Part shown: in pieces, positions 9,396-18,070 of the stretch
Numbering within the stretch: the stretch's first letter is position 1
Layout: each line of letters begins with the position of its first letter
Source of the DNA: Mesostigma viride
Taxonomy: Eukaryota > Streptophyta > Mesostigmatophyceae > Mesostigmatales > Mesostigmataceae
NCBI GenBank assembly: GCA_009746045.1
Contig: RPFO01001557.1
Span: 1 to 33,628, forward strand
Reading direction: 5' to 3'
DNA: 33,628 nucleotides
Made by a program: the position numbers and the translations under genes
The notes under the pieces: model-generated
The model's input: the letters and a program-made list of their open reading frames with translations, nothing else
Told to the model about the DNA's origin: nothing
Database searches by the model: none

Positions 9396-11708
9396 CTAGT
9401 GGCCATCCGTCTGATAAGTGCCACGAGAGGCCAGCAGGACCTCCAGGTAGGCCTGGTAGTGGGCCACATCCTCGACATTGTCATGCCTATCTACAGTGAG
9501 GAAAACATCGGCCCACACGCCGTCAGGAAAGAGGCCCAGGAAGGCCCAGTAATACCTATGCTGCGTGAGGACGACCTGGCCACGGGCCCAGTCCAGAAAG
9601 CCACAGGCAAAGAGGCGAAGGAAAGGCTCTACCGCGATCAGGCAAAGGGCCCGCAGGAGGAGGCGATGGTACCGGATCCGAGGGCGCATACCCGTCGGGA
9701 AGAACAGGTCCACCAGGGGCTCCACGTTGGACGGCCACAACCGGATGTGCCGAACCTCGCGGGAGCGCCACCGACGAACACACTGTCGCGACCCGAATGT
9801 CTCTAGGTAGTCGCTGGCCCGAGGAGGAGGGTGACCGCGGGAGTCTAGACCCTGGCCCGGGATAGGCGCCGGGCGACGGGCATCCCACTCAAGGATGGGC
9901 TGGAGGACCGTAGTGTACGCCGCACCCGGCACCGCAGGAAACTCTACTGTAAGGGCATCCGAAGCCATAATGCCCAGAGGTGGAGGGTAAGCCCACTGGA
10001 ACCCACCGTAGGTGTCCAAGTCGTTGTGGCGCCTAGCCCAGCGATACAGAACGCGCCGGACCAGGATCTCACCCTCGAACACCGGATCAGCTAAAATAAC
10101 CATGTCGAAGGGAGGCCGATCAGTCTCAATGGGTAGGCCACGATCCCGGGGCGCCCGACACACCTGGGAGAACCCGTAGGACATGGGGGAGATGGCAAGC
10201 TCAGCAGAGGCGCGCGGCAGGTCACACTGTCGGCAGGCGAGTGCGGACATACCATACCCAGGAATGGGCGTGTCGCGCGACTCCGGCGTCGCATGCACCA
10301 CAGAAGGGGCCCTGTCCCGATCACCCTGGGACAACTCCCGGAGGGAATCGGCAGCGCGGGTGACGCGAGGATCCTGACCGGTGGACCGAACAACCGCGGC
10401 CAATGACCGCGAGGCCGAAGGAGCAGGGACCGAAGCAGGGGCCGACGCAGGGGCAGGAGCCGACACCGACGCAGGGGGCACTGGTAAAACAGGAGGTCGC
10501 GCCGGACCCGAAGCCAGAGAGGGCCGTGACGGACCCGCCATCGACGCAGGCGCGCCGGTCTCCGTTGCCGGTGCACCCTCAGGCCACATATTGAAGATAG
10601 GGCCCGTAGGGACAGGCAGCCCGGCATAAGATTGGTTACCATCCAAGCTCCAGTCGGGAACCGGGATCCTCTGCGGGGGACCACCCTCCCAAAGCCTGGG
10701 ATGATCGCCCGTGTCGCTGAAGAAACCACGAACTGGCTGTGAGGGCGCAGCGGACGGCCCAGAGGGGGCGACGGCGGGCACAGCCGAAGGGGCTGAAGAC
10801 TCGCGCCGAGGCGCGGGAACGTCGGCCGCAGGCACGGAGGCAACCGGAGGTGTCGGAGCCGCAGCAACCGAAGGGGTAGGGGGCGCCGGCGAAACCACAG
10901 GTGCCGAAGCAACCAAAGGGGTAGGGGGCGCGGACACCACAGACACCCCACCTGGCGTGGCCGGAGTCTGCGCTTGGGCCGCCAGGAAGGCCCCGAACGC
11001 CGTGGTCAGGGACTGGATCTGAGCCTGCATAGCCGAGACCGTCGCCGAAAGAGGATCAGGCAAACCCGAAGGGGTAGGCTCTACTGCAACACCCCGGGTC
11101 GACCGAGGGGACGACGGGACCGGAGAGGGAGGAACAGACGCCGAGGAGGCGGACGCAGCGCTCGAGGCAGAATAATCTGGAGTATAATGTACCTCGGCTG
11201 GGGCGCCCGAAGGGGCAGGACCACTAACCGCTAGTCCCGCCGACTGATCAGCTATCTCCATGAATTCTACGGCCCGTAAAAGGTCACAGGGGTTCTCATC
11301 TACCTCAGCATCACCCTCAGCCGGAAGCCAAGGGAACACCTCCCGTAGGCAGGTACGGCCCACAGGGGTAGAGAGGTAGGAGAACACACGGCAGCACCGG
11401 AGAACCGCATCTATCTGTCCCAAGGCGGGACAGCTGGAACCACACCCCAACAAACAGTGTCCGGCATCGTCGAACCCGTGCAGGACAAGCTGGTGCGGCT
11501 CATCAGGGGAAGGACCATACCACGTGACCCCGAAGAGGGCCGCCCTGACTAAGCCCGCATGTTGGGCCTGAAGGGCCGGCTGCACAACGCCACCCGGGTA
11601 ACTTGATCGCGACACCCAGCGGCCCGGAAGGGCCTCGAAATACAGCTCAGGGTCCGGTGGGGGCGGGGACGGCAGCGAGCTCTCAGCCGGAGGGGTAGGT
11701 TCTGACAT
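9396..11708 (-). CDS. ORF3 of element A, ~770-aa protein of unknown function
   Basis: This intact frame lies downstream of pol. I chose the ATG at 11708 (MSEPTPPAES); an ATG at 11834 in the same frame would add 42 residues and overlap the pol end. The N-terminal ~180 residues look folded (DPELYFEALPG, a Cys/Trp-containing block). A Pro/Ala/Ser-rich linker follows, with a possible short coiled coil (LSATVSAMQAQIQSLTTAFG), then a C-terminal block of ~300 residues rich in Arg, Trp, Tyr and Leu (FDMVILADPVFEGE, RRYHRLLLRALCLIAVEP-like segments). I see no signal peptide, clear transmembrane anchor or known enzyme motif. The position is that of env in some gypsy lineages, but nothing supports an envelope. 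The B copy differs by only about seven residues over the C-terminal block despite many silent changes. Confidence 0.85.
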   Translation of the reverse strand: MSEPTPPAESSLPSPPPPDPELYFEALPGRWVSRSSYPGGVVQPALQAQHAGLVRAALFGVTWYGPSPDEPHQLVLHGFDDAGHCLLGCGSSCPALGQIDAVLRCCRVFSYLSTPVGRTCLREVFPWLPAEGDAEVDENPCDLLRAVEFMEIADQSAGLAVSGPAPSGAPAEVHYTPDYSASSAASASSASVPPSPVPSSPRSTRGVAVEPTPSGLPDPLSATVSAMQAQIQSLTTAFGAFLAAQAQTPATPGGVSVVSAPPTPLVASAPVVSPAPPTPSVAAAPTPPVASVPAADVPAPRRESSAPSAVPAVAPSGPSAAPSQPVRGFFSDTGDHPRLWEGGPPQRIPVPDWSLDGNQSYAGLPVPTGPIFNMWPEGAPATETGAPASMAGPSRPSLASGPARPPVLPVPPASVSAPAPASAPASVPAPSASRSLAAVVRSTGQDPRVTRAADSLRELSQGDRDRAPSVVHATPESRDTPIPGYGMSALACRQCDLPRASAELAISPMSYGFSQVCRAPRDRGLPIETDRPPFDMVILADPVFEGEILVRRVLYRWARRHNDLDTYGGFQWAYPPPLGIMASDALTVEFPAVPGAAYTTVLQPILEWDARRPAPIPGQGLDSRGHPPPRASDYLETFGSRQCVRRWRSREVRHIRLWPSNVEPLVDLFFPTGMRPRIRYHRLLLRALCLIAVEPFLRLFACGFLDWARGQVVLTQHRYYWAFLGLFPDGVWADVFLTVDRHDNVEDVAHYQAYLEVLLASRGTYQTDGH

Positions 11709-11784
11709 TACGGCTGCGGAGGGGAGGGGACAACCAACCACCCGTCGACAGCAGACATAACATAAGAGAGGAGAAGGTCTACAA

Positions 11785-12903
11785 CTAGAGCTTATGCAGG
11801 GTTTTATACTCCTGCAGCAGGCGACTACACCCATCTACATCCTTTAAAAGGGAAGGCCAGTAGTAAGAGCGGGCTACTAGGTCCCGTACCCGTTTACCAC
11901 CCTGGTGAGCAGCTAAGTCATGCAACTCAAAGAGCAAGGAGGAGCGACAGATAGGAGGGACATACAGGCGCCATTGAGGGGGAGAATCTGCTATCTGCAC
12001 ATATAAAAATCCACCTACAAATTTACAAGGGTGCTTGCCTAATTGTTGGGGATGGGCAGCAATGGCAGCTAATGCTTCCGGCTCAGTGGCCGTAAATCTA
12101 CTAATAAGACGTTCGAGATCAGAGGTAGGCATCGCTACAGAGGTATCCAGAACAGGTTTAAAGAGATCTCCTACCGCCTTGCCAAAGAGAAGGGGAGGTC
12201 CTAGAGGGACTATGTGTTCATAAGACTTTCCTGACCTAGTCGCTAAATGGCTAAGCGGTATAGAAATTTTATTTTTCCCCTCGATCCCCCCCACCGAGAC
12301 CACAGGAAGGGCCTCACACGGGAGAGAGAGTCCTACGTGAGAAAGGAGATCAGGCATGCGAACAGCTGTATGAAAGAGGTAGGCATAGGATTCATCATCA
12401 GGTAGTTCACCATACGGGGTTACACCCATAGTAGTAGGAACTAGAGTAGTATTGAGAACATCAAGGTCCTCGAAAAAGGAGTAATCTGCACGACGGGAGA
12501 GTGCATCTGGTACTATGTTATCTACACCCTTAACATACTGAAGTTTAAAAGGGGAGAACTGTGCTAAAAACTCCATCCAGCGCGCTTGCCGAGGGGTAAG
12601 GTTGGGTTGTGAGAGAAGATGGGTAAGAGGGCGGTGATCTGTCTGGATAACTAATCTATAAGGATCAAGCTCACAGGGTTCATTCAGACAAACATCAAAT
12701 TGAGCACCTTTAAGGAAGTGCTGCCACGCGTGGCAACAATACACCACAGCTAATAGTTCTTGCTGGTGTACGGGATAGTTACGCTCCGCAGGAAGCATTG
12801 TCCTAGAGATATACTCAATTGGCTGTAAGCCCTGACCCTGATCCTGGAGAAGGACGCCCCCTATAGCTACCTTGCTAGCATCTGTAGCTACAACAAAGGG
12901 TTT
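11785..12903 (-). pseudogene. Pol of A, third piece: RT/RNase H end and integrase zinc region, integrase core deleted
   Basis: It begins at the RNase H start (FVVATDASKVAIGG), includes the tether with ADYSFFEDLDVL, and reaches the integrase H-H half of the HHCC region (LHDLAAHQGGKRV, YYWPSLLKDVD). It then jumps straight to GCSRLLQEYKTLHKL, the last residues of the chromodomain in B. The Cys-Cys pair, the whole D-D-35-E core and most of the chromodomain are missing, about 1.2 kb relative to B. The upstream end is cut by element D at 12904. Confidence 0.92.
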
Positions 12904-13647
12904 TGTCAAATATCTAGCGATGTTTCTCTACTTTTGTCACGCATTATGGTATCACGCATTATATGCGGGGAAAATTGACGCCGTCAGCTAGGTGTTTATT
13001 TACACGACTTGTTGTTGGGTTTGCATCCCTATTAATTGCACCCACAGGTCGTTGACTAACTTAATATCATATACAATGTTTGAGTGTACTAAAATCCGAA
13101 TGATGTTGCTCGGAATACAGCAAGCGTTACCTGTCAGCACCGTTACAGGTGCCGTAATTTACATCGGCTCTCTCCGGATCAGATCAGGTCCGCAGTTTGT
13201 GGTGCCGCCCTGGAGGCGATAGGACTTTGAGCCTATCAGACCACACACACAATGTACCATGATGTGGACAATAGATTACAGGCTGCAAAGTCGTTATTAT
13301 CTAGTGTTCTTTCCGTGGTTGTAGAGACGCTAAGCTGCAGTGCCGTCAGATGTAAATCAACGGTGCATAATGCATTAGCCGCCACTACTTTGTGTGCCTA
13401 GAGTTGTTTTGCTTGCTAGCCGTGTGTGGCCCCGACCCAGTGTTGGTCGTGTGACCCTGCCCAGTGTTGGCATTGTCATTTGCCCTGGCCCAGTGTTGGC
13501 TATGGTAGACTGCGCCCAGTGTTGGCCGCACCGTGTTTTCCACTCTCAGTAAACGTATTTTAATACAAGAAGTCTTTTCCATACACTTGTGCAATATCTG
13601 GGTCATAACAGGCAAAAGATCTTTCCTCCGAGCCCCGGTTTCTGACA
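12904..13647 (+). repeat. 5' LTR of element D
   Basis: This 744-bp LTR begins TGTCAAATATC and ends GGTTTCTGACA. It matches 14925-15668 base for base except C at 13544 versus T at 15565, judged by eye. It contains four dispersed copies of CCCAGTGTTGG between about 13436 and 13525. Confidence 0.95.
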
Positions 13648-13664
13648 TGGTATCGAGTAGCGAG
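13648..13664 (+). promoter_or_regulatory. Primer-binding site of element D
   Basis: TGGTATCGAGTAGCGAG directly follows the LTR. Its first seven bases match the TGGTATC start typical of copia elements primed by initiator-Met tRNA. The later bases differ from the usual plant form. Confidence 0.8.
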
Positions 13665-13666
13665 TG

Positions 13667-14065
13667 ATGCCTATGAACCCATATTTTCCAATTCCCAACG
13701 ACCGCAACCTGAGATCTGGAATTGAGCTTTTTCAATTTCCCGAAGAATCTTGCCCAGACTACCTCGCAAGAGCAAATCTGCTTTTTGCCCAAGTTGAAGA
13801 CATCTTCCCGGGCGTGTTTCCTGAATCTGCCTACTGCCGCTGGCTCCTGCGTGGCATTCGACAAGAATTTTTCAACTGTGTGTGTTTCAGCGAACTTCCA
13901 GACTTTTCAATCAGAAATCTACAGGATCTGCTCGACAACAACGCAGTATCTCTGGAGAGATTAAATCACACTTTACTTCACATTACAAATCTCCAACGCA
14001 ATCAAGAACATGTCGGGAGGTGCGCCAGCTGTGGCACGAGAAGTCAAGGAGAGCAGCGTTCTTAG
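13667..14065 (+). CDS. Upstream ORF of element D, overlapping Gag, unknown
   Basis: This 132-codon ORF starts at the ATG at 13667, directly after the PBS, and overlaps the Gag start by 56 bases in another frame. The middle has a protein-like composition with amphipathic helices (YLARANLLFAQVEDIF, YCRWLLRGIRQEFF, LPDFSIRNLQDLLDNN) rather like a small capsid fragment. The tail, which overlaps gag, does not look protein-like. It could be a decayed coding remnant or a translated leader ORF that regulates Gag. I do not recognise a family. Confidence 0.4.
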   Translation: MPMNPYFPIPNDRNLRSGIELFQFPEESCPDYLARANLLFAQVEDIFPGVFPESAYCRWLLRGIRQEFFNCVCFSELPDFSIRNLQDLLDNNAVSLERLNHTLLHITNLQRNQEHVGRCASCGTRSQGEQRS

Positions 14066-14894
14066 TGCTCTCAAGAATCTCAACTTCGATGGGAGCGACC
14101 CCAAGAAATTCACCGGATTCCGAATCAAGGCGGAAGGGCAATTCGACGCCCTCGGATATTCAGATGTACTAGCTGGAAAGGATCCGATCGTGGTAAAGCA
14201 GCAAAAAATTGGCTACGCTGCCCTGATTGCTGGCCTCGACGGCAACGCGCTACTGCATGCCGCTACGGCCCCCAACAAGTATATGCACGAGGCGTGGACC
14301 GTCCTGGTTGACGTCTATGGACATGACGAAACGACATCCACCCATCAGGCCGCGACACTTGAGGAACTGCTGTCGGCTGAGCAGATTCCCATGGATTCTG
14401 TTCCTGCAAATATCAATCTCACCGAACGAAAGTACCTGGAATATAATAAACTAAGCAACAATAAACTCCATGATTCTATCCTGGTGACATCACACCGCCG
14501 CAGACTTCCTGCCCAGTATGGCCCCGTCCTGGCGGCGTACAACCTTCCCCCCGACTTGACGTGGAAAGACTACAAGACCGCCGTCCTGAAAGTGGACGAC
14601 CATCTGCGTGTGCACCGCGCGGCCCAAGCTGGCAGCTCAGATTCCAGTGCACCAGTGTATCATACTGCTGCCTGCCCCCACTGTGCGGGTACTATCGACG
14701 AATCAGTCTTCCTCACCAAGGGTGGGAAAGTGCTGACCTGCAAGCACTGCCACCGTACCGGCCACACTGAGGATCGCTGCTGGTCCAAGAAGGCGGAGAA
14801 CAAGTCCAAGAAACCTGAGGCGCACTTCACCATGGACGGCGAGCCACTGGCTGACGACGTGGCAGATGTTCCTGCTGGTTTTTTCATTGAGTAG
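14010..14894 (+). CDS. Gag of element D (copia UBN2-type with zinc knuckle)
   Basis: This is a 294-aa intact protein. The N-terminal part has the copia Gag layout: LKNLNFDGSDPKKFTGFRIK (compare the F-x-G-x-N-x-x-x-W region), then helical segments with a LYHAAT-like stretch (NALLHAATAPNKYMHEAW) and LSAEQIPMDSVPANI. A CCHC knuckle, CKHCHRTGHTEDRCW, lies at about residues 247-261, preceded by a CPHC pair and followed by a Lys-rich tail. It would assemble particles and package RNA. It ends at a stop about 30 bp before the right LTR, so there is no room for pol. Confidence 0.9.
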   Translation: MSGGAPAVAREVKESSVLSALKNLNFDGSDPKKFTGFRIKAEGQFDALGYSDVLAGKDPIVVKQQKIGYAALIAGLDGNALLHAATAPNKYMHEAWTVLVDVYGHDETTSTHQAATLEELLSAEQIPMDSVPANINLTERKYLEYNKLSNNKLHDSILVTSHRRRLPAQYGPVLAAYNLPPDLTWKDYKTAVLKVDDHLRVHRAAQAGSSDSSAPVYHTAACPHCAGTIDESVFLTKGGKVLTCKHCHRTGHTEDRCWSKKAENKSKKPEAHFTMDGEPLADDVADVPAGFFIE

Positions 14895-14911
14895 CCGGAA
14901 TACGTGACATG

Positions 14912-14924
14912 CAGTATGGGGGTG
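14912..14924 (+). promoter_or_regulatory. Polypurine tract of element D
   Basis: CAGTATGGGGGTG lies immediately before the right LTR. The G-rich core is at the position expected for plus-strand priming. Confidence 0.7.
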
Positions 14925-15668
14925 TGTCAAATATCTAGCGATGTTTCTCTACTTTTGTCACGCATTATGGTATCACGCATTATATGCGGGGAAAATTGAC
15001 GCCGTCAGCTAGGTGTTTATTTACACGACTTGTTGTTGGGTTTGCATCCCTATTAATTGCACCCACAGGTCGTTGACTAACTTAATATCATATACAATGT
15101 TTGAGTGTACTAAAATCCGAATGATGTTGCTCGGAATACAGCAAGCGTTACCTGTCAGCACCGTTACAGGTGCCGTAATTTACATCGGCTCTCTCCGGAT
15201 CAGATCAGGTCCGCAGTTTGTGGTGCCGCCCTGGAGGCGATAGGACTTTGAGCCTATCAGACCACACACACAATGTACCATGATGTGGACAATAGATTAC
15301 AGGCTGCAAAGTCGTTATTATCTAGTGTTCTTTCCGTGGTTGTAGAGACGCTAAGCTGCAGTGCCGTCAGATGTAAATCAACGGTGCATAATGCATTAGC
15401 CGCCACTACTTTGTGTGCCTAGAGTTGTTTTGCTTGCTAGCCGTGTGTGGCCCCGACCCAGTGTTGGTCGTGTGACCCTGCCCAGTGTTGGCATTGTCAT
15501 TTGCCCTGGCCCAGTGTTGGCTATGGTAGACTGCGCCCAGTGTTGGCCGCACCGTGTTTTCCACTTTCAGTAAACGTATTTTAATACAAGAAGTCTTTTC
15601 CATACACTTGTGCAATATCTGGGTCATAACAGGCAAAAGATCTTTCCTCCGAGCCCCGGTTTCTGACA
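14925..15668 (+). repeat. 3' LTR of element D
   Basis: This is a 744-bp near-identical copy of 12904-13647, ending CTGACA and followed by the target duplication GGTTT. Confidence 0.95.
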
Positions 15669-16155
15669 GGTTTAGTAGTATCCGGTAGGATGAGTACGGG
15701 AGGGGAGAGGAGTAGGGATTTTAGACACTGAAAAGCCGACTGACATTCACTACTCCAAACAAAGGGGATATCCTTCTTTAATAGATGATTAATAGGGGCT
15801 GCTATAGTTGCGAAACGCGGGATAAAACGCCTATAGTAAGAAGCAATTCCTAGGAAACTACGTACACCTTTAACGTCGGTAGGGGTAGGCCATTCCTGAA
15901 TTGACTTAGTCTTGTCTGGGTCGGTAGCAACCCCGGCATCTGACAGAACGTGCCCTAAGAAGGGGACACTTCTACCAGAGCGAACTTTAGCACGGCGCGC
16001 CCATAAAGAATTTTCAGCCATGATTTCTAGTACTTTCTTTAAATCACGTAGGTGCGTTTCAAAATCAGGAGAATAAATAAGGATATCATCTAAGTAAGCT
16101 TGAGCACAAGAACGGTCATGCTCAGATAAGGAAACAGAGGAGAAGGAAGGATCCT
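15669..16155 (-). pseudogene. Pol of A, middle piece: RT C-terminal half
   Basis: It encodes the RT catalytic YLDDILIYSPDFETHL motif, then FLGHVLSDAGV, the SFLGIASYYRRFIPRFA thumb region and the start of the RNase H connection (SAFQCLKSLLLSPP). It is bounded by element D on one side and the TTAA element on the other. The piece is open and closely matches the same stretch in B, with several silent changes. Confidence 0.92.
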
Positions 16156-16159
16156 TTAA

Positions 16160-18066
16160 GGGGACTCGCACGTCCAAAAGCCTGAAAAACAGACTTTAGT
16201 GAGTATCAGTTCCAATGCACATGGGAACCATCTAGTGATGATTGGGTACCATAAATATGATGTTTGGACATTCATACCACCACTTGTTGGGGGTACTACC
16301 CCCAACCACGCACCGGTGGCGAGCTAAAAATAGAAAAAGACGCTATTTATGAGATATTTTGCCCAAGACAAACCACTTGTCTAAATGACCTGCCCATACA
16401 TTTCTGCAAAGTTCCCCCACTTTTTTAAAAGCTGGGCTATTTACATGGCCAAAATGGTCACATTTGTTTGAGTTATTAATTTTCCCGCAAAATGGGTACT
16501 TTTTTTAGCAAAAAAAAATAAATCAAATCATTAACACATCAGATTGGGTCATCCATACATTTTAAATTCCACTGAGTGGGGGGAAACACACTGCCAAAAT
16601 TTGAGCTCATTCTGACAAGCGTAGCTCAAGTTATTGATTTTCCTGTGATGCCACCTGGGTAGACGCTAAAAGAGAATTGAGCTAGTGCTGAGCCAAAATG
16701 ACATCTGTTTTGCTACCCTAGACACCCAAAAACATGCCCACTTTGATCACGGAGTGTGAGGAGGATGTCCGGAGCGTCATACGCCCCACCCCTCCATCGG
16801 CACAGCCAGCCTTGTGAGTCTACCCTTATCAACAAGGCTGGTAGGACGACACGCCTGAGCAGCATATGTCATGCCTATCTCAGGCTAATAATGTGCGATT
16901 TTGTGCCAACAACCAAGTTGTTCCACCCAACAACACATTAAAAACCCTGTTCCAAAATGCCCAACAAGCCGGACATGTGGAGGACCACACATGCAGTATA
17001 TAAAGAGAAAATAAGCTGACTTTTTATCCAGCCAACCTGTGGCTAGCTGCTCTGGTTAGCATGACAAAGGCTATCATTTACTCAGTGGGAAAGGTGAAGA
17101 GACCATTGGAACAACCTACCTGACGCATGTGCCACCAAAGCATTGTGTCCCGCAAAATGCACACTGCCTCCTTTCTAACAAGGACGAGCCACTTTCTTTA
17201 GGAGACAGGTGCCAGCTCGTCAGTGTCTGGGGAAAATGATGCCGCTGCTTAGGAAGACCGCGTGAATTTCCTCGAACACAACTGTCTATAAAGCAAAAGA
17301 AATTTCAGAGAAGCATGTAAATAAAAGCATTACACCTTCCCGACAGGTTGTGGGCCACGCGCTGCAGCAAGCCAGCCACGTCACAGACGAACTTGCTAAA
17401 AAACATCCAGGAATCTAGCGATGCAGCGCCAGGACCCGCAAGTTCATGGCTGCATCTGGCCGGAAAGAAGGCAAAAAGCTTACGCTCAACGAGCTAAGAA
17501 AGCAGGAAAGCGCTATCTTAGGACGTTTAATACAAGAACGTACCATAACGGGCATTTATTCGTGCCCAGGCGCACAAGAAAGGCCACCCTTTCATGGAGA
17601 GGTCGGGCGCGCATCGCGCAGGCCTAATGTTATCTTACCGCAAAATGACGGGAAAGGTAAGGATAGCAGCGGGAATTTTTACGGCTTTAGAAACATCATT
17701 AAACTAGCTTCCATTAGGACCATCAAAACTGGCAACAATCGACAATCACACCTGCAGGCATCCATTATACTTTATTCATCCCGACAGAAATTCAGGCCGG
17801 ACCCCCCCTGCCGATGGTAAAGAAAAAAAGCCCACGACATTATAGATCGCAACCATCCCACCATAAAGTAGAATCAGTAACTAATTTTCTCCAACAATCG
17901 AGCATTTTTTCTGCTTTCCGCGAGCCAGATTTGTCACGTTTCGTCTAAAAGCAGTCGCCATGGCCACTTCCGCAAGGGGTGCGCGCACCGTGCACCCACT
18001 TTTCACGGTACGGAGGGTACCGCGGAATTTTTTTGGCGCGGAAAAAATTCGCCGCGCCGAGTCCCC
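16160..18066. mobile_element. TTAA-flanked DNA transposon without transposase
   Basis: The 1,907-bp insert starts GGGGACTCG and ends CGAGTCCCC, 9-bp perfect terminal inverted repeats. It is flanked by TTAA at 16156-16159 and 18067-18070, inside A's RT gene. TTAA duplications are known for piggyBac and Kolobok superfamilies; the short TIR does not decide between them. A 9-bp perfect-stem hairpin (16286-16294/16298-16306) and a subterminal GC-rich hairpin near the right end (GGCGCGG...CCGCGCC, ~18034-18057) are present. No transposase ORF is visible. Most of 16170-17400 is AT-rich and non-coding. Confidence 0.85.
17446..17820 (+). CDS. Hypothetical 124-codon ORF inside the TTAA element
   Basis: This ATG-started ORF has a plausible charged N-terminal helix (KKLTLNELRKQESAILGRL) and a less convincing second half. 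Upstream at ~17344-17418 an open segment, also protein-like (GHALQQASHVTDELAKKHPG), ends in a stop. A GTAAGG donor-like site lies near 17656. It could be captured host exons, a transposase remnant or chance. No family is recognised. Confidence 0.25.
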   Translation: MAASGRKEGKKLTLNELRKQESAILGRLIQERTITGIYSCPGAQERPPFHGEVGRASRRPNVILPQNDGKGKDSSGNFYGFRNIIKLASIRTIKTGNNRQSHLQASIILYSSRQKFRPDPPCRW

Positions 18067-18070
18067 TTAA

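Larger units (their letters stand above)
12904..15668 (+). mobile_element. Non-autonomous LTR retrotransposon D with a Gag gene only (TR-GAG type)
   Basis: The element is 2,765 bp with 744-bp LTRs at both ends, flanked by the 5-bp duplication GGTTT (12899-12903 and 15669-15673). A primer site follows the left LTR and a G-rich tract precedes the right LTR. The only substantial protein is a copia-type Gag. No protease, integrase, RT or RNase H is present. The two LTRs differ by a single visible base, so the insertion is young. It sits in the opposite orientation inside A's RNase H/RT junction. The proteins it lacks probably come from a copia element. Confidence 0.93.

Noticed and set aside
9396-11834. 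ORF3 as an envelope gene
   Set aside because: No signal peptide, fusion peptide or clear membrane anchor; position alone is not enough.
12992-13222. 76-codon ORF in the LTR of D
   Set aside because: It is identical in both LTRs only because the LTRs are nearly identical; there is no independent evidence for coding.
13436-13525. CRISPR-like array from the CCCAGTGTTGG repeats
   Set aside because: Repeats are 11 bp, spacing is uneven and they lie inside an LTR of a eukaryotic retrotransposon.
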